In this document: positions 31,430-43,786 of the stretch, piece after piece
Layout: every line of letters starts with the position of its first letter
How positions within the stretch are numbered: position 1 is the stretch's first letter
From: Homarus americanus
Taxonomy: Eukaryota; Arthropoda; Malacostraca; Decapoda; Nephropidae
DNA: 64,000 nucleotides
Assembly: GCF_018991925.1 (NCBI RefSeq)
Contig: NW_024722158.1
Coordinates: 1,959,673 to 2,023,672 of the forward strand
Direction: 5' to 3'
Program-made: the position numbers and the translations under genes
Notes under the pieces: generated by a model
The model's input: only the letters and a program-made list of their open reading frames with translations
Told to the model about the DNA's origin: nothing
The model's database searches: none

Positions 31430-33318
31430 TGTAGGAGTATCGAGATATTAATGTTGTCTAGCACTCAGGATGGAAGGAAACTCTAATGTGGTTTTCTTAT
31501 ATAATATAAGTTATATGATAGACAGTCTGGTGCTGGAGGTGCCATGTGGTGAGGAGCTGCTCAGTAGACGTTCGGTGAGTAGCGTGTTGAAGGAGGTAGA
31601 TGTGCAGGAGCTTCGTTAGAGAAGATGTTGCCTGTTTCTGGCGTCCTGGTTGAATGAATGCTGACAGCGTGGAGCTTGCTGGAGGAGGTGTTGCTTGTTC
31701 AGGAAGATGGGCAGAATGAGAGTTGGTTGGTGAGGAAGCTCAGAGAAGGACAACTGTTGGGTCGCCATGCTCGCTGGTGGGAGCGAGGACCGCCAGGCAG
31801 GCGAGGAGAAGCGAAGGCAGCCAGGCAGCGGCGGAGGAGGAGGTGTTGCTTGTTCAAGAAGAATGGTCAGAATGAATCTCAATGGAGAGACAGAGCTTAT
31901 ATACCCAGCAGCCGCTATGAGTCATGTTGGGAAAACCCGAGAAGTCGCCGGTCACTAGTTTCGTTGCTAGGATACGGTAACATCTGGTTGGTTGCTAGGG
32001 AAGGCGGTAGCAGGTGGTGGCTGTGGCTACGCAGTTGTAGGCAGTTGTAGGGGAGACGTCCACTACAATACTCCCCCTTCCCTCCAGGCGGTGTAGGAGA
32101 CTTGTTGTCTGTAGAGTTGCTTAGCACATGTGAGGCAGACCGGGCGGTGCATGCCTCATGTGAGACAACGGCGATGGCGTGAATGAGCCGATCGCTGAAA
32201 TACAACTGTCTAGATACACACTATCTGTGGGAGAAGTGAGAAAAAGGGTGTGGGGAGGCGATGAATGTTGTGCTTCCCTCACGACAGGTACAGGGTCGTC
32301 AGATGCGCCTGCTAGGGTGTGTGTGGGCCTGGGTCAGGAGCAGGGGCTGCGTCATCAGAAGCGGATTAGGGCTCGTGACAGCAGCTGGGTCCACGACAGC
32401 AGCAGGGTGCAGGACATTAGCAGGGAGTACCTGAGGGAGAAAAGAGGGGGTGTGGAGGCGATGGATGTTGTGTGCTTCCCTCACGGCAGGTACTGAGTCG
32501 TCAGATGCGCCTGCTGGGGTGTGTGGGCCTGGGTCAGCGTCTGAGGCAGGACGGGTGTGCTGGGGTCGTAGGATGTGGTGCTTGGGGCAGGAAGAGGAGC
32601 CGGTGTCTGCTTGAAGACTGGGAGCGTGATCAGTGTCTCCTCCATCCTGTGTGAGTGCTAATCTCCGGGAGTCACCATTGTAGGGGTATCGAGATATTAA
32701 TGTTGTCTAGCACTCAGGATGGAAGGAAACTCTAATGTGGTTTTCTTATATAATATAAGTTATATGATAGACAGTCTGGTGCTGGAGGTGCCGTGTGGTG
32801 AGGAGCTGCTCAGTAGAGATGTTCGGTGAGTAGCGTGTTGAAGGAGGTAGATGTGCAGGAGCTTCGTTAGAGAAGATGTTGCTTGTTGCTGGCCTCCTGG
32901 TTGAATGAATGCTGACAGCGTGGAGCTTGCTGGAGGAGGTGTTGCTTGTTCAGGAAGATGGGCAGAATGAGAGTTGGTTGGTGAGGAAGCTCAGAGAAGG
33001 ACAGCTGTTGGGTCGCCATGCTCGCTGGCAGGAGCGAGGACCGCCAGGCAGGCGAGGAGAAGCGAAGGCAGCCAGGCAGCGGCGGAGGAGGAGGTGTTGT
33101 TTGTTCAAGAAGAATGGTCAGAATGAATCTTAATGGAGAGACAGAGCTTTTATACCCAGCAGCCGCTATGAGTCATGTTGGGAAAACCCGAGAAGTCGCC
33201 GGTCACTAGTTTCGTTGCTAGGATACGGTAACATCTGGTTGGTTGCTAGGGAAGGCGGTAGCAGGTGGTGGCTGTGGCTACGCAGTTGTAGGCAGTTGTA
33301 GGGGAAACGTCCACTACA
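31430..33318 (-). mobile_element. Compact non-autonomous LTR retrotransposon (TRIM/LARD-like)
   Basis: Two direct LTRs, 31430-32067 (638 bp) and 32679-33318 (640 bp), differ at roughly 13-15 positions. On the minus strand they run TGTAGTGGACG to CCTACA. Order on the minus strand: LTR (32679-33318), primer-site-like TGGTGACTCCCGGAG (about 32663-32677), a 611-bp interior, a polypurine tract GGAGGGAAGGGGGAG (about 32070-32086), then LTR (31430-32067). The interior encodes no gag or pol and has an internal duplication (about 32259-32345 and 32454-32540). Flanks GTGT and GTGC are only a weak 4-bp duplication. It must rely on enzymes from another element. Confidence 0.82.
33146..33154 (-). promoter_or_regulatory. 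TATA box in LTR
   Basis: The minus strand reads TATAAAAGC, about 170 bp into the upstream LTR; the other LTR has TATATAAGC at 31895-31903. Position and strand support minus-strand transcription of this element. Confidence 0.6.
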
Positions 33319-34071
33319 GTGCCATGCCGAACCTGATGGAGTGAGGGAAGTGTGCAACGGTTCACGAAGTTGTTAGTATGGATGGGATGGTGGTCACTGT
33401 GGATACGAGTGATGCTGTGTGTCCTGATTGGAGTTGGAGGAGAAGATTCTCGTGGAATTGTGAGGAGAGAAGGAGAGGATCCTATGTCCTGCGGGATGGA
33501 CATTCCCGGTGTTGAAAATTGACTGACTGGCCTCCCCACTATTGGAAAAGCTCCCGTTCCCGTTATGAGTTCTGAAACTAGGCCACCAAGTAAGCTACCA
33601 TCATTGTGCAATGAGGCTATGCCGCTGAAATTAGTTACCAGGGAAGAGGTACAATCGATATGTCTAATACAAGTAACTCTAGGCAGTTAGTATGTAGTGG
33701 ATAATGTAGTCAAGAAACTCCACGTCTCCAAAAACGATTTGTTCACTCGTAGAAGATGGAAGCTGAAAGGCAGTGAAAAGTAAGCAAGTGTCTGTGGGCG
33801 ACCTGCCATCTACAAATGTTAACTCTGTATCTCTGCCTGCTGCCAGATGTACCATCATCAATTGTGAGATGAGAGACTAGCTGAGCAACAGAAAATTCGA
33901 TATACAAAGGGTGTATGTGTGTGAGATAAGATCCATGATATACCAGAATATGTAATGGGAAAAAAAAGTGAAATTATTTGAGAGAATGAAAACCCAGATT
34001 TAAGTAATTAAGTTAAGAAGTGAAGAAAATCTGTTTTGTGAAGTAGTGTAAATTGATGCTGAAAAGTAATA
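33319..34071. other. Unassigned spacer
   Basis: No gene or repeat recognised. A minus-strand open stretch (33246-33611) straddles the LTR edge and has no domain I know. Confidence 0.35.
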
Positions 34072-35686
34072 CAGTTGTACCCCACTTAACGCGGTCAATT
34101 GAACCCAGAGGGTCCCGCGTTAAGTGAAATCCGCGTTAAGTGAACAACAGAACATATGGGATTAATTCCAATAGAAACCGGCCCGACCCCCAAACTCCAC
34201 TTTTTGAAGACACATACCTATGTTGTAGTAAAAATAACATCTTAATTTTATGATGGTACATGCACACAATTAATACTTAAGAGAAATAGAGAAATACAGT
34301 CGCCAAGTTAATGTCCATTCAAATAATGGACTCAACTCCCTCCCCCTCTCACACTACACAGCCGGCTAACAGATGGTCGGTCGGTCCCTCCCTCCCCCCC
34401 CCCACCCCCCACCAACCGTCCCAAGGAGATGTGTGGGATAACCTCAAACTAAAGTTAGGAAAATATAATTGACATTGCTGGATTCCTTGTAAGACCAGGA
34501 ATATTTTGAATATAAATGTCATATATTTTGGACAAAAGATAACATAGTTACCTAGAGAAAATTTTTTATCTAAAAATTGTAAGTTTAAAGCAAAATATAT
34601 GATGTTTATATTCAAAATGATCACCAAATTATAAGAATTCCAGCAATGTAAATTATATTCTGACCGGGTAATTTGTATGAATTTTATGAGCTAAAACAAA
34701 TATCTTCAGTTAATAAAAAAAAAAATAATCTTCACGACACTATCTGTCAATCAAAGTACCCCACCTTGCCTCCCCCCCTCTTCCAACCGCGCGGTCAGTC
34801 CCAACCCTCCCCCCCACCCCCCACCAATCCTCCCTTCCAGAGTTTTTAACATTTAGTATTAAATAATACCTCAGATTAAAGTTAGGATAATATAATTGAC
34901 ATTGCTGGATTCCTTGTAAGACCAGGAATATTTTGAATATAAATGTCATATATTTTGGACAAAAGATACCATAGTTACCTAGAGAAAAATTTTTATCTAA
35001 AAATTGTAAGTTTAAAGCAAAATATATGATGTTTATATTCAAAATGATCACCAAATTATAAGAATTCCAGCAATGTAAATTATATTCTGACCGGGTAATT
35101 TGTATGAATTTTATGAGCTAAAACAAATATCTTCAGTTAATAAAAAAAAATAATAATTCTTCACACGGTAACAGATGGTCGGTTGGTCCCTCCCTCCCCC
35201 CCACCCCCCACCAACCGTCCCAAGGAGATGTGTGGGATAACCACTAAATTTTAATAAATAATACCTCAAACTAAAGTTAGGATAATATAATTGACATTGC
35301 TGGATTCCTTGTAAGACCAGGAATATTTTGAATATAAATGTCATATATTTTGGACAAAAGATACCATAGTTACCTAGAGAAAAATTTTTATCTAAAAATT
35401 GTAAGTTTAAAGCAAAATATATGATGTTTATATTCAAAATGATCACCAAATTATAAGAATTCCAGCAATGTAAATTATATTCTGGCCTGGTAATTTGTAT
35501 GAATTTTATGAGCTAAAACAGGCAGTCAGGCAGGGTGGCGGGTGGGGCAAATCTAAAAATAGCGTCTCGGACACTCACCGCGTATATGTGGAAAAAACCC
35601 GCGTTAAGTGAAAGTTCAGCTTTGGCAAGGCACCGCGTATATGCGAAAACGCGTTAAGTGAAAGCGCGTTAAGCGGGGTAAAACTG
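34072..35686. mobile_element. Tigger-derived MITE, copy 2
   Basis: Same structure as 13028-14636. It starts CAGTTGTACCCCACTTAACG after TA (34070-34071), and its end at 35686 is followed by TA. Three palindromic units again occupy the interior (about 34440-34700, 34858-35125, 35250-35515), with C-rich spacers. The two copies share the whole architecture, so the triplication predates their dispersal. Confidence 0.9.
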
Positions 35687-36306
35687 TATATTGAAATGTT
35701 AGTAATTTTGAAATTGATGTTGAAGATTCATGAAGAGTTGAAAAATTGTTTTTTTTTATAAAAACCAAAGAGAGAGAACTTAACAAAAATCCATCTTCTA
35801 ATTATACATTCGTTTGTGCATGACTAGTAATTAAGCCTTTTGTTTTCACATGAGTGATTTTATTATGAATATTTGTATTTTTAATTTGAGTTAATTCCTG
35901 ATTGATGTGAATTTATTAGAGCATTTTGAACTTACCATTTTTCATGATTTATTATTTTTGAGTACTTTCATTGATGATTTCTTTTATTTAATTATCCATC
36001 ATTTTAGTTCTCATAATTTTGTGTGATTCATGTTTGACATTTTTATGTTCGTTTTCAACAATTTCTAGTTTTGTTCTTTGAATACTAAGAGCATTTTAAT
36101 ATTATTTTGACATTTACTAGAATTTATTTTCTTTGTGATATCTAGAGAATCACTGTTTCATGTGCCAATATTGAGAAACATTATTTGTGTTGTCAATTTT
36201 ATATGCTAATTAATTTTAGATATTCCTAGCTAGGATTAGGAATGAAAATTTGGGAAATGTTTTGTGAACATCTCACAAATTTTCATATAAACGACCAGGG
36301 AAGTAT
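35687..36306. other. AT-rich spacer, nothing recognised
   Basis: AT-rich sequence without element ends or coding signal. Confidence 0.45.
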
Positions 36307-37081
36307 TGTAACATGTCAGGAGTTTCCCGCCCGCCTGAGAGTTTCCCGCCAAGTTCGAGCCAATAGAAATGTCTTAGGCCTGTCTTCAACCAATGAGGAG
36401 GCCTACGAGGCGTGACGTCATGAAGCTGTTCCTTTGTGCCTTGCAGTGTGAAAAAGTCAGTCTGTGTTGGAATTTTGTTGGGAGAGGTGTGGGACGTCTG
36501 TGATGGTGACATGGCTGTTATTTGGGTGTATTCTATTTGGTAAATCCTTAAGTTCCCATTTGTTGTGAGATACATGATTCCCGTTTAATTAGCTAGGAGC
36601 ATAGGATTATTGTTTTGAAGTGTAATGGTTAAACCCTAATAGAAAGTAGTCAATAAATGCAGTAACCATTACAAAGAATCCTAATTCATCCTTCCCTTAT
36701 TGAGATAGGTTGATTTGTTAGAAGTGTCTTGGTGGTATGCAGTGATACAGTGAATTCTAAATAATACCGTAAGTATTACATATATTTCCGCTCTGTGAAG
36801 TATTGTATCTTAGTTCCCATAACCAGCTTCCCTGAGTCTCCTCCTGGCTGGTGTGTGAGGGCCAACTATAGGCCTATACCACCACTGACCACAACTTCCT
36901 CCCCTCCACTCACACTCTCCTCCCCCAGTCTCCCCACTCTCTCTCACTCCCTCCCTTCTCAAGTAAGAGAGTAAAGGAAAGAGTAAATCAATAAATAAAA
37001 GAGAAATAAGAATAAGTAAATCTATAAATAAGTAAGAAAATATAAAGAATATAAAAGGAAACAAACAGCTAATTTGTTACA
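36307..37081 (+). mobile_element. Possible solo LTR
   Basis: Starts TGTAACATG and ends TTGTTACA, giving TG...CA termini. It contains CCAAT-type motifs (about 36360-36400) and an AATAAA signal (about 36650), then directly abuts the satellite array. No target duplication, no partner LTR and no pol, so this is a weak call. Confidence 0.3.
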
Positions 37082-38185
37082 TTGATGACTATAACTGACG
37101 TGTTTGATGACTATAACTGACGTGTTTGATGACTATAACTGACGTGTTTGATGACTATAACTGACGTGTTTGATGACTATAACTGACGTGTTTGATGACT
37201 ATAACTGACGTGTTTGATGACTAGAACTGACGTGTTTGATGACTATAACTGACGTGTTTGATGACTATAACTGACGTGTTTGATGACTATAACTGACGTG
37301 TTTGACTGACTATAACTGACGTGTTTGATGACTATAACTGACGTGTTTGTTGACTATAACTGCCGTGTTTGATGACTATAACTGACGTGTTTGATGACTA
37401 TACCTAACGTGTTTGGGGACTATAACTGACGTGTTTGATGACTATAACTGACGTGTTTGATGACTATAACTGACGTGTTTGATGACTATAACTGACATGT
37501 TTGATGACTATACCTGATGTGTTTGGGGACTATAACTGACGTGTTTGATGACTATAACTGACGTGTTTAATGACAATAACTGACGTCTTTTATGACTATA
37601 ACTGACGTTCTTTGATGACTATAACTGACGTCTTTGATGACTGTAACTGACGTCTTCGATGAGACGTCTTTGATGACTATAACTGACGTGTTTAATGACA
37701 ATAACTGACGTCTTTGATGACTATAATTGACGTCTTTGATGACTATAACTGACGTGTTTGATGACTGTAAATGATGTCTTTGATGAATATAATTGACGTC
37801 TTTGATGACTATAACTGACGTGTTTAATGACAATAACTGAAGTCTTTGATGACTATAATTGACGTCTTTGATGACTATAACTGACGTCTTTGATGACTGT
37901 AACTGACGCCTTCGATGACTATAACTGACGTGATTGATGACTGTAACTGACGCCTTCGATGACTATAACTGACGTGTTTGGGGACTATAACTGACGTGTT
38001 TGATGACTGTAACTGACGTCTTCGATGAGACGTCTTTGATGACAATAACTGACTTCTTTGATGACTATAACTGACGTACTTGATGACTATAGCTGACGTC
38101 TTTGATGACTATAACTGACGTTTTTGATGACTATAACTGACGTCTTTGATGATTATATCTGACGTCTTTGATGACTATAGCTAAT
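37082..38185. repeat. 22-bp satellite array, about 50 units
   Basis: The unit GACTATAACTGACGTG then TTTGAT is repeated across 1.1 kb. The first half is homogeneous (GTGTTT variants). From about 37560 GTCTTT variants appear in mixed order, suggesting local amplification of longer blocks. Each unit carries a TGACG(T) motif like a CREB/ATF half-site or full site. Minus-strand repetitive reading frames here are not genes. Confidence 0.95.
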
Positions 38186-38195
38186 GTTTTTTTTT

Positions 38196-38712
38196 TTTGG
38201 GGGGGGGGGGGTTCAGTCCACCCGGGAACAGGTCACCGACCCACAACAGGGCCTGGGAGGCGAAGAAATAATAATAAAATATATAACAAATATAAAAGGA
38301 AAAGGTTATATTAATCTACACCGCGAAAATGCAGGAAAACCATCTTTTTAAAGTGATACAGATTGTATGACTATGGAAACACAGGAGAAGGCAGAGCATT
38401 CCATAGTTTGGCTGTGTGAGGAAAGGAGGATGCACTATAACGAGCTATTCTAGTGTAACCGACATCCACAGGGAAACGGCGGACACCGCGGGCAAGATGT
38501 GTGTTACGAGCTCACGGCCTTGCCGGCAGTACACAGGATGCCAGACCCCACTAACCATTGCCTGTTAAAGTAACTGTAAAAGAGAGAGAGTGAAGCAACA
38601 TTGCGGCAAAGAGAAAGGGAAGAAAGATTGTCAACTATAGGAGAAGAGTTAATAAGACGAAATGCCTTTGATTCCACCCTATCTAACAGTTAGACAAAAG
38701 AATGAATCCCTT
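38196..38712 (-). pseudogene. 5'-truncated LINE, C-terminal RT end and A tail
   Basis: The minus strand from 38712 reads RVESKAFRLINSSPIVDNLS then SLCRNVASLSLFYSYFN. Further on, in shifted frames, is a segment corresponding to an SFFP-x-x-KLWN-x-LP type C-terminus of non-LTR reverse transcriptases. It ends at GGGTGGACTGAA, a C run and an A tail (poly-T at 38190-38200 on the plus strand). This is the classic 5'-truncated retroposed form. The same 3' end occurs twice in inverted orientation at 265-624. Confidence 0.7.
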
Positions 38713-39867
38713 ATATACTTGAAGCAACTGTTCAGGAGTGAAGTAGCTACGGCATCTTTGTATTTTCAACAAAACAACATACAAAACCTGAATTTTTTAC
38801 ACCTTCAGCAATACACAACACTTGGATTTTCTGTATGACAGTTCACAAGAACTGGTATTTTCAATGCCGGGGTGACTTCATTACAACTGACAAAATCAAC
38901 ACCCCCAAAAAATATTCAGTTCAATATAGATACCACTACCAATGGATGATCCTCATTAAGCATTCCGACAAAGCACTTGATCAACTGTCTCCCCCACCAA
39001 AAAATATAATTAAACAAATCAACTCTATCACACATGTAGCAAAAAATATTCAATTGACGTGACATTCTGGAACTACTGTATATGTCCTACAAATCCATCC
39101 TAACTACTGGTCTCCTCCGCCTCACAGGGAATCTATTAGCATGCTGATCTTCCACACTTCTTTATCACTTTCATCGTCGGTTTCATCAATGATTAAAACA
39201 CAATCCCACCGCTATAGCCACTAATTTATACCGCCCGATTTTGGGGTCACTAATTCTAAGGGGATAACTTAACTCTATTCTTAATATTAAGGTCGCTGCC
39301 ACCAGACCTCCCCTGACAGTAAGTAGCTCGTTATGTAGCAGGCAGAGTAAGCTAGGCATTGGGTTGGGTTTTTCATTGACCAAATCGAGAGTGGGAAGAA
39401 GGGTGAAACATCAAGCATGACTTAACTAATTTATTCCTTCTAAAACATATTGCATGCAGTCACAATACAAAAGGAGTTGGCCTTCATCAGAAGAACAACT
39501 ATTATGTTCATTACACTTCACATCAATACACGTCTTACAACAAATAATTACTATTATCATCTTCATTCTTCATAACAACCCATGACCTCCTTACCTTGGT
39601 CATTTCTTTTCACCGTAACACCCAACACATCAGACTGCCACCTGTTAGAGTATAGCATCACATGTTACATTACAGCACCACATGTTATATCATAGCACCA
39701 CATCCTGGGTACACTCCACACCTACAAGTGTGGAACTCCTCGGTATTCTTAGGTACATATACCAAGTACCTCGTTGCAGAGTAGATGGGATACTTCCCAA
39801 GTAAGTATACCAGTACTGGTTCCACGACTGGTATTATTAGGTCGCTCTACGTGGTGGTAATGGCGAC
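38713..39867. other. Unassigned spacer
   Basis: No recognisable gene or element. Confidence 0.4.
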
Positions 39868-39926
39868 GCTCTATTTTACTTTTACTTTTTTCCTCTTCGC
39901 CATTGATCGGCTTGTTAGCCTGATGG
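39868..39926 (-). mobile_element. Tail-only copy of the CR1/L2-like LINE
   Basis: The minus strand ends with a GAAGAGGAAAAAAGTAAAAG-type tail preceded by GCCGATCAATGGC-like sequence. This corresponds to the 3' ends of the copies at 5240-7043 and 59640-61585. It is severely 5'-truncated. Confidence 0.55.
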
Positions 39927-41568
39927 GCTTTAAAATCACCACATACTAGTACAACTATTACTTGACTTTATAACATTAGGCAAGGTTTTATGATGTAAAA
40001 AACTACTAGATAAGTCTTTTTAGGGCTGAATGAAGCACGATGGAGTTCACTGACCTGTTTTGATGAGAGAGCGGGTTTACTGAGAGCGGTGCCCAGTGTC
40101 TCTCCCTGAACTAGGCCTACAGTTTCCAATCTATAATTTTCACATTGATATTATTCTGGTTCTCATATTTACACTTTCCTATTTATTGTGACCTTATGCC
40201 TTATAATTATGTATCTTAATCCTAAATTACATACTAAAGTAAGGGTCTGGTTTGCGAGTTCCTGGGAAAATAATTGGGCCATATCATTAACTCAAAACTG
40301 TAGCCCGAGGCAGAATGGACGCCAACATAGAACAAAGCCTAGCGTCATATTTTCATGACGTGGGTATAACCACTTCACTTCACTTCAATCGGTATTTAAG
40401 GATCCTCCCTTCACACATAGCAATCTTTGAACAAATTCATAAGATTCTCTGATCATTGCATTGTTCGTGATTATTTGTCACATGAGATAACGAGGTGTAT
40501 TAAGCCCACACTGAGGCATACAAGATATTTTCTTTGAAGTACAGTTTCAGGATCACTTCCAACACTTCACATAGGTCTGATACATTTATCCTTTTTCCAG
40601 ATCATTGTTCCCTTATATTTTCATCTGATATCTGCGGTAGCTATGTTCACTAATCGTTCACAGACGTAAATAGTATGACCTCCAAACACAATCTACACTT
40701 TTCCCTTATAGTACACTGCTCCGTATCAATTGGACCTTTCCAATCATCGTATAGATACCTTGAGTTCTCCTTAATGCTATGAGTACATACACTTAATATT
40801 ATATGACCGTACCTTGGTACAATTCATATAAAGCATTCAGCATGTGAGTTATCCTTTCCCACGTTTTCCGTTTCCTGTGACTACAAGCTCGGTGAATTTG
40901 AATGTTACGTAGCGTAATATGAATTAAAGAGACATTCACAGGGATACCTCAGATTTTGGAGATTATACAGGTTGACAGAATAGTTCAGGAGATTAATGAC
41001 TTTCTCAAATAGATAACTGACACTAACTAAACTACAAACATAAGATTCTCTGATGTTTGGGCAACAAAATAATCTAACTTCAGATGCAATTGCAATTTCT
41101 TGGCTATCCCCAGGGACAATATCATGGGACGCCATTCGTACTGGCAGACTCGACACCCACTTACTTAACAAGTGTTATGAACAATAAAGACAGTTAAAGC
41201 TTTCAACATCACTCACAAAGGATCTTGTATGCTTTAACTGTCTTCAGACATCTCTAAGTTGACTCAAAACAATGGTGTCCTCTCTCATATTCAAATTCAC
41301 TTTATAGAGAGTTAGTTTCAGGAAGTCAGAGAAATTGGGAAAACGGAGGACTCAGGCGTCATGAAGGGATGAGAAAACGGATGCCTTCGATGGGAAACTC
41401 AATAAAGAAGGCATAGCTACATGTTTTGTGGGCTATTGAGCGTAATATGAATCGTCTGATTTTACTTTAACTGACGTGTATGACCGTGGTGATTACAACT
41501 TGAAGTAACAAAACTCCCACCAGCTTATGGCTTTTTTTTTTTTTACTTTAATCGATATCAGAGTGTAG
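39927..41568. other. Unassigned spacer with a short inverted repeat
   Basis: No gene recognised. A perfect 13-bp inverted repeat AGACAGTTAAAGC lies at 41188-41200 and 41231-41243, with a 30-nt loop. Confidence 0.45.
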
Positions 41569-43605
41569 TTTTTTTTAGTTTAACAAATTTATTGACAAAG
41601 CTTGAAGTACAGTTTGCCTATTCTGAGTAATTCAGTCAGGTCTTGACACTGAGGGTAGTATCACTTCTCACTGCCACGCAGGACAGAGGTTCTTACTCAA
41701 AGACATGTGGGTGATGTCACTGTTCTCTGCCATGCAGGACAGAGGTTCATACACAAAGAAATGCATCATATTCATGAGTAGTATATATAGGTCAGAGTCA
41801 TGTGGATGATGTCACTGTTCGCTGCCATGCAAGACAGTGGTTCATATACATTGCTCGTCATATTCTAATTGAAGACTAATTAGTGTGGGCTAGCAAATTT
41901 TGGATAAGCAGCAAGAATGTCCCCAAGTATCCACGATTCAATATAGTGATTACAAAGTACACGATACAATTAGCCAGGTGGCCTGAAGTCTTTGACAGTG
42001 TCACATTCAATAATATAGTGTTCAAGTATATGCTTTAAAGGTTAATCACAAAGTTTACATGCTGAGTGTTCCGGTATGGGTACAGCGTTACTATCTTGCC
42101 AGATGTGTCTGTATCCTAGCCTAATTCTGGGCACGACTACATCACATTGTTTGGTTCTGTCCTTATGCTGGCCATACCGGTACCTCTCGTCACAAAATTT
42201 GTCATATTTACTAATGCTACAACTGCCAGGTCTCTCTGCATTTCTCAATTCTTCTAGATCAGAGTTCATGATTCTGACTTGAATGTTTTTAAGTACAGCA
42301 TTGGAAAGGCCAAGGTCACGGTCAACATTTTCTTTCTTACATGCCTCATTGGCAGTCTATCAGCACGGTCATGATACCTAATTCCAACATGGGATGGAAT
42401 CCACACAAATTCGATACGACAGTTGTTCTCATTGGCAGTCATCACATTTCTTTTAATATCACATACAACTTTAGACATAGAACCTGACGGGCTTATCAAT
42501 GATTTCAAAGCACTTTGAGAGTCACAGAATGTCACCCCACCTCCATTTTCTTTAAGGTAGTCTGTGGCTAAGTAGATTCCAGTTAGTTCAGTTTGTGTTG
42601 TGCTGGCCCAGTTGTTCAGCCTTTGCTTGTTTGACACTATTATCTTTTTTTCTTTATATATTACAATTGCACAGCCTGTTCTACCTGTGTTTGTCTGCAC
42701 AGAACCATCAGTAAAAGCATAACATTAACTTGATTTAATACTGTCTCTGTGTCTGTTAATAGTTTCTAGTGTGACACATCTCATCACATCGGTGTTTAAC
42801 ATTTGCTTACTACCAACAGGAGTGTAATTAATAGGAACTGATATATCCAGCCAAGGAGGAATGGCATTAACGGCTTCGTCTGGGGTGATTGGGACATTCA
42901 GTTTCAAGAGATCTGCAACACTTTTATGAAGCCACGCCCCAAAGAGAGTCTTTTGTGGAAGGTTAGCGGGATAGTCAGGATTACTTAGATAGAAAATCAA
43001 CTCAGTTTGAGCTGCAGTTTGGGGACCATTGTTCTTCAAAACTTTGACACAAAACATGGTATTAAGTAGAGCTATCCTCTCAGATAGGGAGGGCAGTCCG
43101 AGCTCTTTCCTCATGTTTACAATTCTGGTTGATTTTGGGCATCCTAGAATGATGCTCATGGCTTCATTTTGCACTACCTGAAGGCTGTTGAGTTGTTTAG
43201 GCTGAATAGTCACAAGATGGAGAGCATGATAGTCAACTACAGAACGAATGAAGTGAAGATAGAAAGTACGAGCATAGGTGATGTTAATTCCATAGCTCTT
43301 GCCATCAAGGGTTTTGAGGGGTTGCCGACAATGTTTGCATCATTCACACAAACTCCAAGATATTTATAGGAGCTACATAATTCCAAGGGCAAGCTGTTAA
43401 TGTTAAAGTAAAGAGGCAGAGGGTGAGCAGGACTAGGATTGAGGACCCTCGTCTTGTCAACAAATATTATGAGACCACATTCCACAGTCCTCCGAGCAAA
43501 TACATCCAGCAAGGCTTGGAGCCTGAGCTTGGTCTGTGTCATAACGCAGATATTATCAGCACAGCATATTACAGCACTTGACGACACGAAAGTCAAGCCC
43601 ATACT
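41569..43605 (-). pseudogene. LINE with RNase H domain (I/R1/LOA-like), 5'-truncated
   Basis: On the minus strand: the RT palm end, where the YADD motif is decayed to CCADN (about 43555); RT thumb (SSYKYLGVCVND, about 43370); a connecting segment (LQVVQNEAMSIILGCPKSTR, about 43180); and an RNase H domain at 42700-42330 with acidic positions in QTELTGIYLATDYL, FCDSQSAL and a final HDRAD, and the VWIPSHVGI motif. Then come a Cys/His tail (RLGYRHIW, HSACKLC), a 3' UTR, AATAAA (about 41588-41593) and an A tail ending at 41569. A separate RNase H favours I, R1 or LOA-type clades. Frameshifts and motif decay show it is dead. Confidence 0.8.
41650..41845. repeat. Degenerate ~95-bp duplication in LINE 3' UTR
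   Basis: Blocks with TGATGTCACTGTTC, TGCCA and CAGGACAGAGGTTC occur near 41670, 41715 and 41810 within the 3' untranslated region. Confidence 0.55.
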
Positions 43606-43786
43606 TTCTTGGCTGCCACAAATCGAAGTTTTATCCTATTTTCAAAGGCCTTTCAACCTAATTTGCAGTGTTGTAAGGAGATTTTGTCAACTACCATCGT
43701 ATAGAGCTAAGCCGAAAACAGTGCTTTCCAAAATAAAACGAGTTCGCCCGGAGTGGTTTGAGTGAACCTTACGATGCGGGGTAAGA
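43606..43786. other. Unassigned spacer
   Basis: Junction of the truncated LINE and the minisatellite; nothing recognised. Confidence 0.4.

Noticed and set aside
31658..32050. Plus-strand 130-codon frame in the LTR, repeated at 32909
   Set aside because: It is LTR sequence antisense to the element's transcription, with no domain; the repetition is due to the LTR pair.
36307..37081. Full confidence in a solo LTR with TGTAACA/TGTTACA ends
   Set aside because: No target duplication or related internal sequence; kept only as a weak feature.
37567..37833. Minus-strand 88-codon repetitive protein
   Set aside because: Simple translation of the 22-bp satellite.
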